DNA of 64,000 bases from Uloborus plumipes (lineage: Eukaryota > Arthropoda > Arachnida > Araneae > Uloboridae): contig JAXGGA010002271.1 in the NCBI GenBank assembly GCA_038373865.1, positions 1 through 64,000 of the forward strand, given 5' to 3'. Both the position numbers and the translations under genes were made by a program. The notes below the pieces were generated by a model. That model saw only the letters and a program-made list of their open reading frames with translations. It was not told where the DNA came from and did no database searches. Below, piece after piece: positions 22,702-32,268 of this stretch (its first letter is position 1; the number at the start of each line of letters is the position of its first letter).

Positions 22702-23884
22702 CAGGGGTAATTAAGTTCTGGTATTTTACCGGTTTTCCGGTATTTTTATGATCGATTTTGGTATTTGCATGCTCAAAAATACCGGAAATAAGATATTTTT
22801 AATCCAGATTTTTTTTCCCCTTTTTCGAATTTTCGGTGATTATACCGATAATTATTTAATATAGTCATCACATTTCGCATTTTCGATGATTGCTATTCCT
22901 TGCTGAAAGGCAAGCTAATTATATTTCTTTTTATTTGAATTAAATCATTAAACCAAGAGTTTTAAACAAAATTCCATGTTTTGTAAGTGTAAAATATCAA
23001 GAACTTAAATGCTTAATCTCTTACTGAATTTTATTTTTGTTACAACAATTTAAGTTTTTTAACCCATACATAACATCTTTAAATAGTACAGTAGAGAACC
23101 AATTATCCGTGATGTTCGGGGCCACAGCTATCCCGGATAACTGAATTTCCCGGTTTTCTGGATCGTTACGAAGCGATATTTGCCAATTGTTCATAAAACC
23201 CAAGTTACTATAATAAATAGTAATCATCTCAAAATCTGAAGAGAAAACGATCCAGAAGTGCTTATAGATATTACAATATTAAAAATTTTTGAGCTATATG
23301 CCACTTATATGGTATTGATAAGGAAAATGTTCATATTCATTTAGTGTATTTCAAAAAAAAACGAAAAAAAAAAAAAAAAGCTCTTCATTTTTTAGAAATT
23401 GCCGAAAATGCGTATTTTAAAAAGTGGCGGCAAAATCGACAAAATGTTGCCGGTTTTCTGGTTTCCCGGTCTTTTGGTTCCCGGATAAAAGGTTCTGTAC
23501 TGTATTTCACTTCAGTGTAAATAAGTATGAAATCTTTGACTCTGGTCATATTGTATTGATTAGGAGATTTATAGGTACTACATCTAGATAAATTCTTTTC
23601 CAAATTTTCAGTAACAAATGCAATTTTCATTAACTATGTTATATTAATATTTTTGCACAACCAACAGTAATTCTGTTAGACCTTTACTTTATCTTTAAAA
23701 TACCTTTTGGAGATAATTTGTACAACACCAACTCAAAAGTAACTTTATTACTCATGCATAATTTAATAACATGCATGCACAATATTTTGACTGAAAACTA
23801 TTCGAAACTTTTCGAACATATGAAATGTGTCTTGTTTGTTCTAAAACTTTCAGATATTTTTTCATGAACTCACAATCACCCCTG
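22702..23884. mobile_element. hAT-like element, family H2 copy 2, with nested Tigger MITE
   Basis: Ends CAGGGGTAATT and ACAATCACCCCTG. The flanks share TAAATG (6 bp) rather than a full 8-bp duplication. It is longer than copy 1 because of the TA-flanked insert 23089-23502, whose empty site is seen in copy 1 near 21965. Confidence 0.82.
23089..23502. mobile_element. TA-flanked pogo/Tigger-like MITE
   Basis: 414 bp, ends CAGTAGAGAACCAATTATCC and (reverse complement) CAGTACAGAACCTTTTATCC, with TA on both sides and an intact empty site (ATAGTATTTCAC) in the sister hAT copy. Subterminal 'tcccgg' and 'ccggata' motifs are typical of Tigger-derived MITEs. Confidence 0.85.
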
Positions 23885-24751
23885 TAAATGTCATGTCATG
23901 TGACGCACATGTCTGAATGTCCTGATTAAATTAAAGTCAATAGTTTGCTAGAACGCAGTACGAAAAATTAATCAATCGCCAAATTTTTTTTTAATCTGTC
24001 TGGTACCGGAAAAGCCTTAGCAAAAGTAAGAATTTTATTTATTTGTGTTTAAGAACAAAATGGCAACACCTTTTTGTCATCAATAATTTATTTCACCCCA
24101 TTTGATTTCTTTCACGCTCGTGCAGACGATTTTTATAAATCCAATTTAAAATGGATATTTCCAAATTTTCAAACGCCCATATCTTTCTTCAGGGGGGAGA
24201 TATCGATTAGTGGTTTTGAAAAACCTTTGGAAGGAAACTTTCCTAAAAGGTATTTTTTGCGTTCTTTCGAATGAGCCCAAGATCGAGAAGGTCCGATAAG
24301 TATTATCGCTAGATAGTTATTTTGAAGTCCTTTATTCGAAATTCGAACAGATCGGTACTTTTTTCCCGCTCTAAAACCGTCCTATGATCCTTCCCGGGTG
24401 CCTATCTCCCTGCCAAATTTCGTCCAGATCTGACATAAACTCTGGATTTGTATAAGGTACACACATACATATATATTCTTTGTTTTATTTATGTGGATAT
24501 GCCATGTGAAATTATCTATTTTATCACTCATATTTTTCAGTTTTATTCAGACTGCTTTATGAATTTTATGTTATATGAGTAGGTAGTCCTTCACTGGAAA
24601 TTTTATTAACTTCAATTTTAGTATCAAATGGATGATCTATTTTTCTCTCACATTATAATTGTTTAAAGTTTATAACATTTAACCAATTTTTTTTCTTTTT
24701 TTTTTTTGTTAAACTAAGCAGTGCTAAGTTTGCTATGGCTTATTTTAAACT

Positions 24752-25440
24752 AGCTGCCTTGTCCGGCTTTATACGATCTACATTGAGAATAAAAGAAAGT
24801 TATGCCAAGTGACGCATGTCTAAAAGTCCCAATTAGGTTAAAGTCTATAGCTACTTCTCTAGTAATACTATTCAATGTATGAAAAATTAATCAATCCCCT
24901 GGAAAAATTTTAAATCCCCTTGTTGCAGGAAAATACTTGAAGCAGAAGTAAGAATTTCATTTGTTCACACTCAAGAAAGATAATAGCAACAGATATTTAT
25001 TCAGGTTTTTCTTATCAATGATTTCTTTCACTCTTCTGCAGACTACTTTTTATATCCAATTTAAAATGAATGTTTCTGAACCTAAAAATGCCTATGTCTC
25101 TTTTTTTGGTGAAGATGTGAATTCACGATTTTCAAAACCGTCGAGGGAAGTAAATCTTCTAAAAAGTTATTTTTCCTAATCTTTCCAGTGAGACCAAAAT
25201 TAAGAAGATCCAATAATTATTTCATGCAGAAAAAGCCATTTTTGCCATATCCTTAAAATACAATTCGAATGAATTGTTACTGTTTTGGTGTTTAAAAACC
25301 CCCCATGCGAGAGAGAGAGACCCTTCCCAAGTACCTTCCTGCCAACTTTGTCAAGTTCCAACATAAACTGAATTTGTATACAGAATATACATACACGAAT
25401 ATATATTCTTCATTTTATTTATATGGATTTCAAATTAACC
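24752..25440 (+). repeat. Unclassified dispersed repeat R, copy 2
   Basis: Direct repeat of 22657-24530 (without its insertion), sharing 'ctacattgagaataaa', 'gtgacgcatgtct', 'aaaaattaatcaatc', 'ctgccaa' and the 3' end 'atatattctt..attttattta'. Coding potential is not evident. Confidence 0.65.
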
Positions 25441-26423
25441 TTGCTGAAATAATCTATTAGTCTAAGACAGGGGTGGCCAACCCGTGGCACGCGTGCCACA
25501 ATGTGGCACGGTAGAGCAGTAGCAGTGGCACTCGAAGACTTTTTGAAAAAATTCCAAAATTGATTAAAAAATGTCGATCTCAAAAATATTGATAAAAACT
25601 AAAACCCTTAAACTGACAAATATTATGATATTATGACGATTAAGTGTCAGGAGGCTGGCTTACAAATTGTCTGAACTACAATATTGCAAAGTATACTTAA
25701 CGCTAGCTTCGGACATAAAACAAAAGTTGTTGCGCTTGACACGAATGAAACTTTCGATGCTGCAGAATGGATTCTTGATCTGTAATTAGTTTCACGGGTG
25801 ATGAAATTAAAAAAAAAAATGTTACCGTATATACTCGCGTATAGGTCGATCTCGCGTATAAGTCGACCCCCCTACTTTTTGAAGGAAAATCGGGAAAAAT
25901 CGAAAACCCGCGTATAAGTCAAGACAACACTTTCTGAAACGATCAGGAACGTTTTGCCTCGATTTTTTAATATAAACGTTTTGAAAAGAAGGAGAATGAA
26001 ATGCCCTGAACAGTTTTGTGTTAAAAACATCATGATTGTTATTCTTTTTCACAAAAAATTTTCATTTTTCCGATCGTGATTTTTGTAAATCGGGATCGAT
26101 CCGGGAACGTTTTACCGCGATTTTTGAATATAAACGTTTTAGAAAGAAGGAAAATGAAATGCAGTGAGCATTCTTGTGTTGAAAATAGCACGATTGTTAT
26201 TCTTTTTCACAAAATAGGTTCATTTTTGCGATGGCGATTTTTGTAAAGGGTTTGATTTTACGATCGCGGTTTTTGTAAGGGTTTGATTTTGGGGCTACAA
26301 TTTTGCATTATTTTGCATTATTATCAATAAATTTTGCAGTGTATACATATTACATTCCGTTTCAAAAAGATAAACACCATCAATCGGAAAATTCGCAAAT
26401 ACGGCAATTCCTGCACTTTTCGA

Positions 26424-28014
26424 CAGGGTTGCAAAAAAGCCGGCTTTTTTTAAAAAAGGCCAGACCGGCCGGCATTTATTAAAAAAGCCGGTCTTTTTTG
26501 GCCTTTTTTAAAAAAAAGCCGGCCTTTTTTGGCCTTTTTTAAAATATTATACTTTACACTTATACTTTTGACTTCTATGCATTTTAATCAGGTAATCCAT
26601 ATTAATTTAAGTAATAAAACAATACTTTTGTGAAATGATAAAAGAAATATTTACACAAAAACTGCAAATCATTATAAAACATCAAATAATAATGTCATAG
26701 CATATCACTGCTGGATTAGTTGGTTTGAATTTGAATAAAATGCAAAGAGCGAACTTCCCTTTATTTAAACTCTGCTGAAAAGAAAAATATTAGAATTGTC
26801 TGAATACACATGTCAATTGGACAAAAAAGCCCATCCTGCACTATTTGTAAAATTATATGAAGGTATCATGACCAGCACTCTTTAGTGAAAGCAAGGCATT
26901 ATCTCCCTTCCTAGAAACTATGGCCCCTTAATAAAAGGGAAGGCAAACCCTGTGTCCTTAAGTAATAACAGGAGTCTCAGAATTCAGTAGAGGCTTGTGC
27001 GGAAAGAAAGGGTGAGATATCATTGGGAACAATCCTTCAAATTGAGTGACAGGAGCACCAATGTAGTGCGGAAAGAAAGGGTGAGATATCATTGGGAACA
27101 ATCCTTCAAATTGAGTGACAGGAGCACCAATGTATAAAAGGATTAAAAGTTTAAAATCAAGATAAAAAGCAGGTGGCTGCACATAAATTGATCTTTTTAA
27201 AGTGTTTTAAATCAAAAAACCAGTCAGGCTTTTTTTTTTGGCCTCTTTATAATCAGATATCTCTGATTCAAGTACTTCCCTCTTCCCTTAAACAAGTGCT
27301 TTCAAAACTCTTGAGTTACTAAACTAGCACTTCCCGCTGCCATGTTGCCTAAAGTAAAAATTTTAAAAAGACTGTTGCATCGACCAGTTTGCTCTTTTTT
27401 TTTTTTTTTTTTTGCACTATTATTTATGTATACAATAGTAAAAACATTACTTCTGAAATCTGTATCATTCCAGTAGAATTTAAATTCATTCACTAATATA
27501 GACCTGTTGGTTTCTATGTATACATAAAAAACTTTTTATTTTTTAAACAATTGTTTTTCAATTAAGAAGCAGATAAAAAATTTTGTGACTTAAAAAGAGC
27601 AGGAAAAAATATGAAAGTTCATTGTTATTTCAAGACTAAACCAAATAACTGCTAACAACAGCAGCAGAATCATGTGAGCTTTTGAATACTTTGACAAATT
27701 CATTTACGACCATTTACATTCCATTGAACAAGACTAATTACCTTATATAGAACAATAGCTTTATTTTTCTATTTTTGTAACAACTATCTAATTTTTAGTC
27801 TTGTGTCATGGAATTTGTCAACAGAGCTGTAATTGTATTAATAATATAATTTTTATTGTAAGTAAATTAAAATAAAACACCACAAAAAAAAAAAAAAAAA
27901 AAAAAAAATCCTAAAAAAGCCAGAGTTTTTAATAAAAGCCGGCCTTTTTTAAGTGGTTTAAACCAAAAAAAGCCGGCCGGCTTTTTTTGGCCCGGCCAAA
28001 ATGTATCAACCCTG
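26424..28014. mobile_element. hAT-like element nested in TA element
   Basis: 1591 bp, flanked by 8-bp CTTTTCGA (26416-26423, 28015-28022). Ends CAGGGTTG and CAACCCTG, with GCCGGCTTTTTT/AAAAAAAGCCGGC subterminal repeats at each side. It includes a perfect 69-bp tandem duplication at 26997-27134. No transposase is recognised. Confidence 0.9.
26997..27134. repeat. Perfect 69-bp tandem duplication
   Basis: Two adjacent identical 69-bp units, 26997-27065 and 27066-27134, beginning GTGCGGAAAG. Being 23 codons long it keeps a frame on the minus strand, but no protein family is recognised. Confidence 0.95.
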
Positions 28015-29580
28015 CTTTTCGAGCCGTTGGTCGTTTATTCTTTATTATTTATTCTTTATTTTGCAATTAAACCATCAAAAATACAGTAGAATGTATGAGT
28101 ATTTATTTCTTTAGAGCGCCTTTTTTAAATAGTTAGACTGAATCAGAAAAATCTTCTCGTTTTTGAGTGTTTTTTTTTTTCCAAAATTTTTTGGAAATTC
28201 TGCCCCGCATATAAGTCGACCCCCTAACTTTCAACTTCATTTTTTGGACTAAATTTCTCGACTTATGCGCGAGTATATACGGTAACTCTGCAACTAAAAC
28301 TAAGAAACCAGATTGGACGAAATTCGGTATGGTTACACAAATGAAGATCCTTAAATTGTTTTTGTAAAATTGCTTGAAAATAATTTGAGGAAAAAATTTC
28401 AAAAGTAACATCGAAATTATTTATCACAAACTCCTTGCCAAAGAATGAGACTTTTTCTCTGCTGGTGACCCTGTAGAGTTCACTGTATCAACAAACTACG
28501 AATTAGAGCTCCTAATGTTTTGTAAACTTTTCAAAGGGGAAAGAGGAGAGCATGGCAAGTTACTGCTTCATTGAAATGTGCAGTAGCTGTCCAAAGGAAA
28601 AATAGTAATAAGATTTTAGAATTTTGGGGATTGTGTTTTTTAAAATGCCTGGAAGGAAAGCAATGGGTACTTACTTAGGAATGAAGAATAGTAAATGAAT
28701 TTAGTTATGTCATCTCTTATTCCGGCGTTTAAGTAATTTAAATTTAAAATTGTACAAAGAACCAGTGTAGGCCATCTACATTCTTTTATGATTAAACTTC
28801 AGTTTTTTTCTCTCTACTTTAGCGAAAAAAGAATAAAACATCAACTTTAATACTGAAAGTATCTACCCAAATTTAATAGTTTTCCAATGATATATGTAGA
28901 AAATTTTATACCTATTTTAAGTATACATTCAGTGTTAGGTTTGATGATTTTTAGGATGATAAAAAAAAAATGCTGATCTTTTCAAATTCTTTGTCTATTT
29001 CTCTGTAAGACACTACTTGTTACCCTTCTGAAATCCAAATTAGAATTACTGACCTTTTGTATTGGTAATCAAATGTAAGAGCTTATACTTCAACAGAAAG
29101 TCATCCACGTTATATAGAAATTTATCAATAATTTTTTTTCCACATTTACACACTTTAGCCGTCTGATGCTATTGTAGATTTGGTCCAAAATAGGCTTCGA
29201 AACAAATATTTTTTTTTATGAATGCAGAAAAATCTAAATACTGTTGAATATTAATTGATCGCAGTTAAAACACTTAAACTTCTTAGGTTTCCCAAGAACT
29301 AATTCTAAAATTAGACTGGATACAAAAGATACAGACTCATAAATACCATTAAGTACAGACTGTTTAATTTTTAGAATGGAATGTTTAATGTTTTTTTTTT
29401 TTTTTTTTTTTTTTTTTAAGCATAAGCCAACTGACAGAACTTATAAAATTGTTTATTAACGATTATTCTAAAGTTCGGACTTGTTATATCTTTATTATCA
29501 TTTAGATTTAAATTATTCAGATTTACGAGAAAAAATGTTTCATTTGAGTAAGAATTACATAGTCAGCCAACCTAAAATCT

Positions 29581-30658
29581 GCAATCCACCAGCAGCTCGT
29601 TTATTCCATCCATGGACTGCAGTTTCTTGCTTGTTATGCACTCATCAGCACGGAATAGGAACTAAACGAGCTAGCGGCAAAAAACCTCTAATGGAGCAAA
29701 GAGATCCAACAAAAACTTTTAACAAATGTGAAATTAGAACACCAGCAGGTTTCTGCGTAAGCCCTGGCTTACGAGCGGTTACTTACTGCTTTATACATGA
29801 GCTTTGCCTCAAAATTTTCAAGTTGTACCGTACCAAGTACGGTCGCCGGTGTTCTAATTTCACATTAGGGGCATTTCACGGTATTTGTGACATTGGGGTG
29901 CCCATAACAAATTTTTTAAAAGTTTAAAATGTTTATATATATATTGAAAAAGTACATTCTAAAGTACATGAATATCCTATTGCTTTCATAGTTCACTTTA
30001 TATTATGTTTATAATTGCACTCAGAACATTGAAAATGCAATTTTAACCGTTACGGACTCCACATTGAATTTTTCGTTAAATCTGGCTTAAACGGATTTGT
30101 AAGCCAAAACTGGTACTTGAGACAGATAAAGTAAAGGCCCACCTCTAATATAGCTAACAATTTTAACCAAAAGGTGCATTCTATAAAAAATTATGGATTG
30201 TGAAAATGATGACTGTAGAGTCCGTAACAATAATTGGAATAAAAGTTTAGTTTTTAAAGAAAAATTCAATGTAGAGTCCGCCACGGTGAAAATTGCATTT
30301 TCAATGTTCTGAGTGCAATTACAAACACAATATAAAGTGAACTATGAAAACAACATGATATTCATATACTTTAGAATGTACTTTTTCAATATATATAATA
30401 ATTTTAAACTTTTAAAAAGTTTTGTTACGGACACCCCTATGTCGCAAATACCGTGAAATGCCCCAATAGCTACCAGTTTTTTTTGGCTCTCTTTGCTTCT
30501 ATAAGAGGATGTCCGACTCCATCTTGGTTACTTCCTATTCCAGGCTGAGAACCGCTAATAAGCACGAAACCGCAGTAATTGGATGGAATAACCGAGGTGG
30601 CGGTGCATTGCATATTGCTGCCTTAGCCCTGGCTTAGGGGCGATTACTTACTGCTTTA
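29581..30658. mobile_element. Foldback-like insertion with 12-bp target duplication
   Basis: AACCTAAAATCT lies on both sides (29569-29580, 30659-30670), whereas the sister hAT has it once. Left and right parts are inverted relatives ('attccatcc', 'actgcagtttc', 'gtgctta'). The phrase 'gccctggctta' is repeated at about 29762 and 30627. A second palindromic element sits inside (29868-30464). A 148-codon open frame at 29481-29927 crosses the insertion junction and is not a gene. Confidence 0.7.
29868..30464. mobile_element. Long-arm foldback element
   Basis: 597 bp; arms of more than 200 bp begin GGGGCATTTCACGGTATTTG and run inverted on the right, with 'gaacattgaaaatgcaattt' and 'gactctacattgaattttt'-like segments mirrored. 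Arms show scattered differences, so it is not a recent perfect copy. Target duplication not clear. Confidence 0.8.
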
Positions 30659-30682
30659 AACCTAAAATCTATTTTTAACTTT

Positions 30683-31187
30683 TTAACCCTTCACTGCACG
30701 GTGTGCCAGATCTGGCACAAACCAAATAAACCCCCATATATTCCTATGATTTTTGAATGCAGTTAAACTGAGCTTTGTGCCCTTTCTGGAACATTGCTAT
30801 AACAGTTTAGTGTGATTTTTATGCACTAGTTAGTTGTACTAGTCTAGGTATTACAGTTCTTGCTTTTGAAAGAAAGAGGGTCTGCATTTCCGTTAGAAGT
30901 GTGCTTAGTCATTATTTCCTTTGTTCTAAAAATGCTTAAATATACTTAGTGGAAAGTTTGTTTATACCACTTATGGCACAAAACACATTGTAGATTATTA
31001 CACTTATCGATATACAAAGCATATGCTATGTGCTTTGTGCCATATATAGAACAAACAATTAAAACATTTTTGGTGCATATTTTTAAGATTAATTTTTTTC
31101 TTCATTTTTCCTGAACTCCGGGCTATTAAAAAGGTAACAAATGATTTTTTTCATGAAAATATAAAAAATCGTGCAGTGAAGGGTTAA
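30683..31187. mobile_element. TTAA-flanked piggyBac-like MITE nested in hAT
   Basis: Ends TTAACCCTTCACTGCACG and its complement, 505 bp with TTAA on both sides; absent from the sister hAT at the matching point. The left end continues into a small palindrome GTGCCAGATCTGGCAC. Confidence 0.88.
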
Positions 31188-31314
31188 AAATTTTCAGTTT
31201 GTTGGAAAAATACTATGTGGCACGCTGAGCTTTTTCTCTCCACATAGTAGCACCTTCCCTAAAAAGGTTGGCCACCCCTGGTCTAAGAGCTAGCAACGTT
31301 TTTGAGTGACACTT

Positions 31315-31899
31315 TTAAGGCGGCTGGCTCTTTAATATATCTTTCCCTATGCTCTTCTAAGCAGCATGCAGGGTTTCTGACGGTGCGGTGAGAGTGGTTG
31401 CGTTTTTTACTGCTCATCACATTTTTGCTGTAAAAATAGTGATTTTTTAACCATTTTGACAATTAAAAACTTAAACTGTCGTAAGTATGTGAGGTAATAT
31501 ATCAATGGAAAGCTCCGTTTCTTTCATTCTCAATGATATTTGAATTTTTATTCTACTATAATTAGAGAAGAAGTTGCATGTAAAATCTTTTGGATTTTCT
31601 TTGTTTTTTAAGAACTGTATTTTTTACAATTTTTGAAGTAGAAATCTAAAATTTGGCAGGCTTACTTGTCTTGTCATATGCGTCCTTTACACTATTTTTT
31701 TTTAAAATGGTGAAGTCAAAAACTTTTTTTTCCATGATTGATTTGATGCAAAATGCCTAAAAATGACTTAAGAATCACTATTTTTTCCAGTACAAGTGTG
31801 ATGCGCAGTAAAAAACAAAACCACTCTCCGCTGCCAGACACGCAGCATGCTGCTCAGAAGAGCATAGGGAAAGATATATTAAGGAGCCAGACATCTTAA
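31315..31899. mobile_element. TTAA-flanked inverted-repeat element
   Basis: TTAA at each side; arms share, inverted, CTGGCTC(T/C)TTAATATATC, TTTCCCTATGCTCTTCT and AGCAGCATGC, extending about 130 bp to the 'tttttactgc.catcaca' segment. It may be piggyBac-like because of the TTAA target, but its tips are degenerate. Confidence 0.7.
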
Positions 31900-31990
31900 A
31901 ATGGTTGTTATTTTGACAGTGCCAGCTCTTGGGGACTATATGTTGTGCAAAGAGTTACCGCCCATAAGCAACAAGGGCTAAGGCAGAACT

Positions 31991-32226
31991 GAAGCAATTT
32001 CACCCACAGCTCGGTCATCATGACATCCTGAGACTGCAGTTTTGTCCTTATTCTGGACTCCTCGGTTAAGAATAGCCAATAACCGAGCTGGAGGCAAAGA
32101 TCCTCTTAGTAGAAGAGTATCTGTGCCTCCAGCTCGGTTATTGGCTATTCCTGACTGAGGAGTCCAGAATAAGGACGAAACTACAGTCTCAGGATGTCAT
32201 GACCGAGCTGTGGGTGTAATTGCTTC
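31991..32226. repeat. Hairpin/foldback directly upstream of the PWWP gene
   Basis: Arms of about 105 bp from GAAGCAATT to AATTGCTTC (with 'cacagctcggtcat', 'gacatcctgagact', 'ccttattctggactcc', 'ggttattggctatt' mirrored) enclose a ~26-bp loop. It resembles in wording the foldback at 29581-30658. It ends 43 bp before the splice acceptor of the first coding exon. Confidence 0.85.
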
Positions 32227-32268
32227 TTTTTGTTGTACATTTATTTTAACTTGTATCTGTATGTGTAG

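Larger units (their letters stand above)
22657..24530 (+). repeat. Unclassified dispersed repeat R, copy 1 (split by a hAT)
   Basis: Begins near 'actagctgcgtggcccagc' and 'cggtctacattgagaataaa' and ends near 'tttgttttatttatgtggat'. It matches 24752-25440 in order; a hAT (22702-23884) splits it after 'gagaataaatg'. No ORF of known family was recognised. Confidence 0.65.
25825..28282. mobile_element. TA-flanked element with CCGTATATACTCGCG ends
   Basis: The ends CCGTATATACTCGCG and its complement sit between TA dinucleotides; the empty site (GTTAACTCTGC) is present in the sister hAT at about 3678. The subterminal text TATAAGTCGAC occurs at both ends. A diverged ~156-bp direct duplication lies at about 25940-26095 and 26096-26250. 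TA target suggests Tc1/mariner, but the transposase is absent, so the family is open. Confidence 0.82.
25468..31280. mobile_element. hAT-like element, family H1 copy 2, heavily invaded
   Basis: 5813 bp bounded by perfect 8-bp duplications GTCTAAGA (25460-25467, 31281-31288), with ends CAGGGGTGGCCAACC and its exact complement. Without its insertions it matches 3295-5323. It contains a TA-flanked element (25825-28282) that itself holds a hAT (26424-28014), a foldback element (29581-30658) that holds another (29868-30464), and a TTAA MITE (30683-31187). No intact transposase ORF is seen. Confidence 0.92.

Noticed and set aside
29481..29927. 148-codon open frame
   Set aside because: It crosses a transposon-in-transposon junction (29581) and has no recognisable protein content.
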